From Actinokineospora pegani (GTDB taxonomy: Bacteria; Actinomycetota; Actinomycetes; Mycobacteriales; Pseudonocardiaceae), in the NCBI RefSeq assembly GCF_009745975.1, contig NZ_WHOL01000066.1:1-50526 (forward strand): a stretch of 50,526 bases of DNA, written 5' to 3'. Made by a program: the position numbers and the translations under genes. Position 1 is the stretch's first letter, and the number at the start of each line of letters is the position of its first letter. Of this stretch, positions 45,596 through 50,526 are shown piece after piece. The notes beneath the pieces are model-generated. The model ran no database searches and was not told the DNA's origin. It was given only the letters and a program-made list of their open reading frames with translations.

Positions 45596-47236
45596 ATGAC
45601 GACGCTGGAGCTCGCCGACGAGTTCATGGACCTGTACCTGCGCGCGGACCCGCTCGGGGCCACGCTGCTCGGGTTGCCTGGTCACGACGACGCGCTGGGC
45701 GACCCCTCCGCGGCGGCCGACGAGCGGACCAGGGCCGCCGCGCTGGACATCGCCGCGCGGGCCGACGCGCTCGCCGCCGCGGGCGACGACCCGGTCACCG
45801 CCCGGGTGATCGCCCAGCAGGCGCGCGCGGTGGTCGACCGGATCGACTCGCGGATGATCGAGTACACCGTCACCGACCTGTTCGTCGGCCCGGCGGCGGC
45901 GCTGCTGACCTACCTGCCGATGGTGCCGCTGGCCGACCGGGACCGGGTGGCGGCGTTCCTGTCCCGCCTCGGCGAGGTGCCCCACCACCTGGCCGCCGTG
46001 GCCGAGCGCCACCGCGCCGGGATCGCCGCGGGCCGCACCCCCGTGCGCCGCCTGGTCGACTCCGCGGTCGCCCACCTCGACCGCTACCTGGCCGTGCCGG
46101 TCGACGAGGACCCGCTGCTGGCCCAGCCGGTGCCCGACGAGGCGCAGGCCGCCGAGCGGCGCAGGCTGGTCGACGAGGTCGTGCGACCCGCCCTGGCGGG
46201 CTACCGCCGGGTCCTCGCCGACGAGATCGCCGTGCACGGCCGCCCCGACGACCGGCCGGGCCTGTGCGCCCTGCCCGGCGGGTCCGAGGCCTACGCGGCG
46301 CTGTCGCGCGTGCACACCACGACCGCGCTCACCCCGGAAGAGCTGCACCAGACCGGCCTCGACATCATCGCCGGGCTGCGCGCGGAGTACGCGGAGCTGG
46401 GCGCGAAGGTCTTCGGCAGCAGCGACCAGGCCGAGGTCTTCCGCAGGCTGGCCGACGACCCCGACCTGCGCTGGCGCGACGCCGAGGAGATGCTCACCGC
46501 AGCGCGCGCCGCCGTGGTCCGCGCCGAGCAGGCCGCCCCCGCCTGGTTCGGCAGGCTGCCCACCCAGCGCTGCGAGGTCCAGGCCGTCCCCGCGGCCGAG
46601 GCCCCCGGCGCCCCGGCCGCGTACTACATGCCGCCCTCGCTCGACGGCCTGCGCACCGGCGTCTACTACGCCAACACCGACCGGGCCACCGAGCGCCAGC
46701 GCTTCACCGCCGAGGTCACCGCCTTCCACGAGGCGGTCCCCGGCCACCACTTCCAGCTCACCCTCGCCATCGAGCTGACCGACCTCCCCCTCATCCGCCG
46801 CCTGGCCGACGTCAACGCCTACGCCGAGGGTTGGGGCCTCTACACCGAGCGCCTGGCCGACGAGATGGGCCTCTACTCCGACGACACCGCCCGCCTCGGC
46901 ATGCTCGCCATGGACTCCATGCGCGCGGGCAGGCTCGTGGTCGACACCGGCCTGCACGCCAAGGGCTGGACCAGGGAGCAGGCGATCGCCTACCTCCAGC
47001 AGCACACCCCGTTGTCCACAGTGGAGATCACCGCCGAGGTCGACCGCTACATCGCCTACCCCGGCCAGGCCCTGTCCTACATGGTGGGCCGCCTGGAGAT
47101 CCAACGCGTGCGCCAGGAAGCCGAGAAGCGCCTCGGCCCCGCCTTCGACATCCGCCACTTCCACGACCTCGTCCTGACCAACGGCCCCCTCCCCCTCACC
47201 GTCCTCTCAGAACTGGTCACCGCCTGGAAGGGCTGA
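45596..47236 (+). CDS. DUF885 family metallopeptidase-like protein
   Basis: A 546-residue cytoplasmic protein. The zinc motif H-E-x-x-x-G-H-H lies at residues 378-385 (FHEAVPGHHFQ), and a downstream glutamate in NAYAEGWGLYTERLADE is the likely third ligand, a pattern shared by DUF885 proteins of the gluzincin clan. The N-terminal domain begins ELADEFMDLYLRADPLGATLLG, as usual. Length is typical. Activity is unproven for most members. The ATG at 45596 follows GGGGGA by 3 nt; the in-frame upstream extension is unlikely. Ends before a terminator shared with the convergent regulator gene. Confidence 0.9.
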   Translation: MTTLELADEFMDLYLRADPLGATLLGLPGHDDALGDPSAAADERTRAAALDIAARADALAAAGDDPVTARVIAQQARAVVDRIDSRMIEYTVTDLFVGPAAALLTYLPMVPLADRDRVAAFLSRLGEVPHHLAAVAERHRAGIAAGRTPVRRLVDSAVAHLDRYLAVPVDEDPLLAQPVPDEAQAAERRRLVDEVVRPALAGYRRVLADEIAVHGRPDDRPGLCALPGGSEAYAALSRVHTTTALTPEELHQTGLDIIAGLRAEYAELGAKVFGSSDQAEVFRRLADDPDLRWRDAEEMLTAARAAVVRAEQAAPAWFGRLPTQRCEVQAVPAAEAPGAPAAYYMPPSLDGLRTGVYYANTDRATERQRFTAEVTAFHEAVPGHHFQLTLAIELTDLPLIRRLADVNAYAEGWGLYTERLADEMGLYSDDTARLGMLAMDSMRAGRLVVDTGLHAKGWTREQAIAYLQQHTPLSTVEITAEVDRYIAYPGQALSYMVGRLEIQRVRQEAEKRLGPAFDIRHFHDLVLTNGPLPLTVLSELVTAWKG

Positions 47237-47250
47237 CCTTCGTGCCGGGA

Positions 47251-47281
47251 CCGCGGGGTGAGGTGCTGCCAATCCCCGCGG
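47251..47281. terminator. Hairpin between convergent DUF885 and regulator genes
   Basis: CCGCGGGG (47251-47258) pairs with CCCCGCGG (47274-47281), 15-nt loop. It starts 15 nt after the DUF885 stop. Confidence 0.55.
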
Positions 47282-47332
47282 CCCCGCTCGACAACCGCGC
47301 GGACCCCCACCGGCGTGGTCGCCCACAGGGGG

Positions 47333-47791
47333 CTAAGCCTTGGACTGCTCGCGCCAGCGGGTGATGAGGGCTTCCAGTTCTCGCTGCATGAACTCGAGGA
47401 ACCGCACCGAGTTGGTCATTCGCTTGCCCGCCTCGGTGTCCTCGCCCAGCACGTCGACGCCCTCGACCATCGTGGTGATCCAGCCTGTCAGGAGCTTGTC
47501 CCGGTTGGCGATGGCCTCGATCCAGGTGGTGTCGGTGACCTCGTAGTGGTCGCGGCGCTCCCCCGGGTCGCGCCCCTTGGTCACCAGGTTGACCTGATCG
47601 AGGTAGCGCACCGCGCCCGAGATCGCCGCCGGGCTGACCTGCAGCAACGCCGCCAACTCCGGGGCGGTCAGCTTGCCGGAGTCCGTCACCAGCAGGCGGA
47701 CGAACACGCGCGCGGGCATCCGCGCCATGCCCGCGTCGGACAGGAGCAGGGCGAGGCGCTCCACGAAGCGAGCAACCGAATCGTCCGTCAC
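47333..47791 (-). CDS. GbsR/MarR-type transcriptional regulator
   Basis: A 152-residue winged-helix regulator: N-terminal helices ([28 protein letters not shown]), the helix-turn-helix [24 protein letters not shown], a wing ([18 protein letters not shown]) and a C-terminal dimerisation helix. This is the class that commonly sits divergent from ABC-2 exporter genes and represses them. The GTG at 47791 is preferred to a GTG at 47800 because the latter overlaps the proposed -10. The shared palindrome at 47810-47825 is the likely binding site. Confidence 0.9.
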   Translation of the reverse strand: MTDDSVARFVERLALLLSDAGMARMPARVFVRLLVTDSGKLTAPELAALLQVSPAAISGAVRYLDQVNLVTKGRDPGERRDHYEVTDTTWIEAIANRDKLLTGWITTMVEGVDVLGEDTEAGKRMTNSVRFLEFMQRELEALITRWREQSKA

Positions 47792-47798
47792 GACCCTC

Positions 47799-47838
47799 AC
47801 TCTACAACGTTCACAAAGTTGTGAAAATCGAGTATGTT
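47799..47838. promoter_or_regulatory. Divergent promoters with shared operator
   Basis: Plus strand: -35 TTCACA (47810-47815), 17-nt spacer, -10 TATGTT (47833-47838), 6 nt before the exporter ATG at 47845. Minus strand: TTTTCA (47827-47822), 17-nt spacer, TAGAGT (47804-47799), 7 nt before the regulator GTG at 47791. A perfect palindrome TTCACAA-AG-TTGTGAA (47810-47825) covers the -35 and part of the spacer of the exporter promoter and lies inside the spacer of the other. It is the predicted operator of the GbsR/MarR regulator. Confidence 0.78.
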
Positions 47839-47844
47839 CAGACC

Positions 47845-48735
47845 ATGACGACGGCGATCTCGGTTTCCGGCCTGGTCAAGACCTTCGGCGCGACGCGCGC
47901 GCTGGACGGCCTCGACTTGACGGTGCGGACTGGTGAGGTACATGGCTTCCTCGGACCCAACGGCTCCGGGAAGTCGACGACCATCCGGGTGCTGCTCGGA
48001 CTGCTGCGCGCGGACGCGGGGGCGGTCGAACTGCTCGGCGGCGACCCGTGGCGGGACGCGACGAGCCTGCACCGGCGGCTGGCCTACGTGCCCGGCGACG
48101 TCTCGCTGTGGCCGAACCTGTCCGGCGGCGAGGTCATCGACCTGCTGGGCAGGCTGCGCGGCGGCCTGGACCAACGGCGGCGGGCCGACCTGCTGGAGCG
48201 GTTCGACCTCGACCCGCGCAAGAAGGGCCGCGCCTACTCCAAGGGCAACCGGCAGAAGGTCGCCCTGGTCGCGGCGCTGGCGTCCGATGTGGACCTGCTG
48301 GTGCTCGACGAGCCGACCTCCGGACTGGACCCGCTGATGGAATCGGTCTTCCAGCAGTGCATCGGCGAGGAGCGCGACCGCGGCCGGACCGTGTTGCTCT
48401 CCAGCCACATCCTCGCCGAGGTCGAGACGCTGTGCGACCGGGTCAGCATCATCCGCGCCGGGCGCACCGTGGAGACCGGGACGCTGGCCGAGCTGCGCCA
48501 CCTGACCCGCACCAGCATCACCGCGGAGCTCGCGGGACCGCCCGACGGGATCGCCGGGCTGCCCGGGGTGCACGACCTCGAGGTCGAGGGCGCCAGGGTC
48601 CACTTCGACGTCGACACCCAGCAGTTGGACGCGGCGCTGCGGGCGCTGACCAGTGCCGGGGTGAAGTCGCTGACCAGCCAGCCACCGACGCTCGAAGAGC
48701 TCTTCCTGCGGCACTACCAGGAGGCGGGCCGATGA
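47845..48735 (+). CDS. ABC exporter ATP-binding protein
   Basis: A 296-residue ATPase with Walker A GPNGSGKS, a modified signature [18 protein letters not shown], Walker [17 protein letters not shown] and an H-loop in [15 protein letters not shown]. Typical of the DrrA-like class that drives drug or polyketide export. The start ATG sits 6 nt after a -10, so the mRNA is probably leaderless. It overlaps the permease by 4 nt (ATGA). The promoter carries the operator of the divergent regulator. Confidence 0.95.
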   Translation: MTTAISVSGLVKTFGATRALDGLDLTVRTGEVHGFLGPNGSGKSTTIRVLLGLLRADAGAVELLGGDPWRDATSLHRRLAYVPGDVSLWPNLSGGEVIDLLGRLRGGLDQRRRADLLERFDLDPRKKGRAYSKGNRQKVALVAALASDVDLLVLDEPTSGLDPLMESVFQQCIGEERDRGRTVLLSSHILAEVETLCDRVSIIRAGRTVETGTLAELRHLTRTSITAELAGPPDGIAGLPGVHDLEVEGARVHFDVDTQQLDAALRALTSAGVKSLTSQPPTLEELFLRHYQEAGR

Positions 48736-50336
48736 GCGGCGCGCTCACCGGGACCGGGACGCTCGTCCGGCTGGCGCTGCGCCGCGACCGGGTCATCCTG
48801 CCGATCTGGGTCCTCGTCCTCGGCCTGCTGCCCGCGATGACGGTCTCCGCCTACGAACAGCTCTACCCCGACGCCGCGTCCCGGGCCTCGCTCAACGCCA
48901 GCGGGACCAACAACCCCTCGATCGCGGTCATCTACGGCAAGGCGTTCGACCTGACCACCGCCGGCGGGTTCACCGTGTGGCGCTACGGCGTCTTCCTCTC
49001 CCTGTTCATGTGCCTGGTGGCGGGCTTCACCGTCGTCCGGCACACGCGCGCCGAGGAGGAGAGCGGGCGGTTGGAGCTGCTGGGCTCGGCGGTCATCGGA
49101 CGGCACGCCGCGCTGGCCGCCGCCGTCGCCGTGGCGGGCGGGACGAGCCTGGTCATCGGGGTGGTGCAGGCCGTGGCCATGATCGGCGTCGGCCTGCCCG
49201 CCACCGGGTCGCTGGTGCTGGCCTCCGGGTTCGCCGGGGCCGGGCTGGTCTTCACGGCCGTCTCCGCGGTCACCGCCCAGCTCACCACGTACTCCCGGTC
49301 GGCCAACGGCCTGGCAGGCGGGGTACTCGGGGTGGCCTTCCTGCTCCGCGCGGTCGGCGACTCGAGCCCGGGCGCGAGCTGGATGTCCTGGCTCTCGCCG
49401 CTGTCGTGGCCGCAGCAGGCCCGGCCGTTCGCCGGGGAGCGCGGCTGGGTGCTGGCGCTCCCGCTCGTCACCGCGGTCGTCGTCGGGGCGGTGGCCGTGT
49501 TCTTGGCGCCACGGCGCGACCTGGGCGCGGGGCTGCTCCCACCGCGGCTCGGGCGGCCCGCGGCGGCGGCTTCGCTGTCCGGGCCGGTGGGGCTGGCCTG
49601 GCGGCTGCAACGCGGGGCGCTCATCGGCTGGGCCGTCGCGATGGCCGTGGTCGGGGCGGTGTTCGGGTCGATCGCCGATGGGATCGAGGGCTTGCTGGGC
49701 GACAGCGCGCAGCTCACGGCGATCCTCGAGCGGATGGGCGGGGCGCAGGCCGTCGTCGACACGTACCTGGCCACGATCGCAGGCGTTTTCGGGCTGTTCG
49801 TCGCCGTCTACGCGGTGTTGGCGACGCAGCGGCTGCGCTCCGAGGAGGCCGAGGGACGGGCCGAGCCGGTGCTGGCCACCGGCACGAGCCGGGTGGCGTG
49901 GATGTCCGCGCACCTGCTGTTCGCCCTGATCGGGTCGGCGGTGCTGCTGGCCGTCGCCGGGGTGGGGGCGGGCATGGCGCACGGTCTGCGCGCCGGGGAC
50001 CTGGGAACCCAGCTCGCGCACGCAGCGGGCGGCGCGGTGGCGCAGGTCCCCGCGGTGTGGGTGGTCGCCGGGATCGCGGCCCTGCTGTTCGGGCTCGTCC
50101 CGAGGGCCTCGACGGCCGCGTCGTGGGCTGTGGCGGGGGTGGCGCTGGGGCTGGGGCTGTTCGGCCCGGCGCTGAACCTGGGGCAGGTGGTGCTGAACGT
50201 CTCGCCGTTCACCCACGTGCCGAAGGTCCCCGGGCCGTCGGTGCCCGTCGAGCCCCTGGTGTGGCTGGGTGTCGTGGCGGTGGCCCTGGTGGTGGCGTCC
50301 CTGGTCGCGTTCCGCCGTCGGGACGTCTCGAGCTGA
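48732..50336 (+). CDS. ABC-2 type exporter permease (TnrB3-like)
   Basis: A 534-residue permease with about 12 membrane spans in two halves. The first half has [22 protein letters not shown] and the loop [29 protein letters not shown]; the second half repeats the arrangement, [30 protein letters not shown]. This doubled form, larger than ordinary ABC-2 permeases, matches the 'exporter of polyketide antibiotics' (TnrB3) family. It works with the ATPase encoded just before it, and both are likely induced when the divergent regulator releases its operator. The cargo is unknown and no biosynthetic cluster is in view. A terminator follows. Confidence 0.92.
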   Translation: MSGALTGTGTLVRLALRRDRVILPIWVLVLGLLPAMTVSAYEQLYPDAASRASLNASGTNNPSIAVIYGKAFDLTTAGGFTVWRYGVFLSLFMCLVAGFTVVRHTRAEEESGRLELLGSAVIGRHAALAAAVAVAGGTSLVIGVVQAVAMIGVGLPATGSLVLASGFAGAGLVFTAVSAVTAQLTTYSRSANGLAGGVLGVAFLLRAVGDSSPGASWMSWLSPLSWPQQARPFAGERGWVLALPLVTAVVVGAVAVFLAPRRDLGAGLLPPRLGRPAAAASLSGPVGLAWRLQRGALIGWAVAMAVVGAVFGSIADGIEGLLGDSAQLTAILERMGGAQAVVDTYLATIAGVFGLFVAVYAVLATQRLRSEEAEGRAEPVLATGTSRVAWMSAHLLFALIGSAVLLAVAGVGAGMAHGLRAGDLGTQLAHAAGGAVAQVPAVWVVAGIAALLFGLVPRASTAASWAVAGVALGLGLFGPALNLGQVVLNVSPFTHVPKVPGPSVPVEPLVWLGVVAVALVVASLVAFRRRDVSS

Positions 50337-50341
50337 GCAGC

Positions 50342-50366
50342 GGGGCCGGGCGTGGCGCCCGGCCCC
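50342..50366. terminator. Terminator between convergent genes
   Basis: GGGGCCGGGCG (50342-50352) pairs perfectly with CGCCCGGCCCC (50356-50366), 3-nt loop. It lies 5 nt after the permease stop and 8 nt from the stop of the next, convergent gene. Confidence 0.7.
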
Positions 50367-50373
50367 CGTCAGC

Positions 50374-50526
50374 TCAGACGCGGCCGGAGTCGGCCTCCAC
50401 CGGGAGCCCCGCCTGCTCGCGGACGATGCGCTGGGCCAGCTCCAGCCCGGCGGCCTGACCCGCGCGGAAGGACTCGTCGGTCGTGAGCTGCTTGGCGTCG
50501 CGCTCGGCTTCGGCCAGCTTGGCCAG
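50374..50526 (-). CDS. C-terminal part of an unidentified protein (cut by window end)
   Basis: Fifty codons before a TGA at 50374-50376, open to the window edge. The sequence is a charged helix, LAKLAEAERDAKQLTTDESF, followed by RAGQAAGLELAQRIVREQAG and a tail ending EADSGRV. Third codon positions are nearly all G or C, so it is coding. The family cannot be told from this piece. Confidence 0.75.
   Translation of the reverse strand: MAKLAEAERDAKQLTTDESFRAGQAAGLELAQRIVREQAGLPVEADSGRV

Noticed and set aside
48732-50336. Part of an antibiotic biosynthesis cluster
   Set aside because: The exporter family name suggests polyketides, but no biosynthetic enzyme lies in the window.

Overview
The window is high-GC DNA (strong G/C preference at third codon positions, many GTG starts, ATGA/GTGA gene overlaps) from an actinobacterium. 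Gene content and order (lysC-asd, leuA, recR-ybaB, a Rv3717-like amidase, dnaX-ffs, tRNA-Ser, tadA with its associated protein, tyrA) match, from memory, the Mycobacterium tuberculosis Rv3708c-Rv3754 interval. Together with the family mix this suggests Pseudonocardiales; I cannot name the genus. The window is chromosomal. I see no transposase, integrase, phage module or CRISPR array.

Layout. 1-2.8 kb: a three-copy tandem repeat of the 3' end of an MFS transporter gene, then a hormone-sensitive-lipase-type hydrolase. 2.8-5.1 kb: lysC-asd, first steps of the aspartate pathway. 5.4-9.2 kb: two closely related PIG-V-like membrane mannosyltransferase genes flanking a nitroreductase, then two related small membrane proteins. 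9.2-11.2 kb: leuA with a short leader peptide carrying four consecutive Leu codons and a strong hairpin, i.e. a leucine attenuator. 11.2-18 kb: a TetR regulator and a five-gene peptide-type ABC importer operon, order oppC, lipoprotein, oppB, oppD, oppF. 18.3-25.5 kb: DNA repair and replication block (P-loop kinase, recR, ybaB, amidase, beta-propeller-like protein, degraded gene, dnaX, LLM flavoenzyme, SRP RNA). 25.7-30.6 kb: a LADTG-anchored DUF3494 surface protein, an ABC-2 pair, a lipoprotein, a frameshifted gene and tRNA-Ser(GGA). 30.7-40.5 kb: DUF2786 protein, aminopeptidase P, tRNA-Ser(CGA), CsbD, tadA pair, M20 amidohydrolase, tyrA, a large membrane-anchored FN3-like protein, a DUF1089 protein and a Rv0909-like 'antitoxin'. 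40.5-50.5 kb: a FUSC transporter, a thioester-domain LADTG surface protein, a proline/glycine-rich membrane protein, an SRPBCC protein, a DUF885 peptidase-like protein, and a divergent GbsR/MarR regulator facing a TnrB3-like ABC exporter.

How parts work together. lysC and asd are translationally coupled and feed Lys/Thr/Met; leuA and tyrA are further amino acid biosynthesis genes. recR, ybaB, dnaX and ffs are conserved housekeeping genes. The two LADTG proteins would need a class E-type sortase encoded elsewhere. Several genes have a TANNNT hexamer 6-7 nt before the start codon and no Shine-Dalgarno, suggesting leaderless transcripts. The best regulatory find is the 47.8 kb divergent promoter, where a perfect 7-2-7 palindrome overlaps the -35 and spacer of the exporter gene. 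No clearly new multi-gene system is evident; the most novel-looking items are the triplicated gene tail, the paired mannosyltransferase cluster and the regulatory elements.
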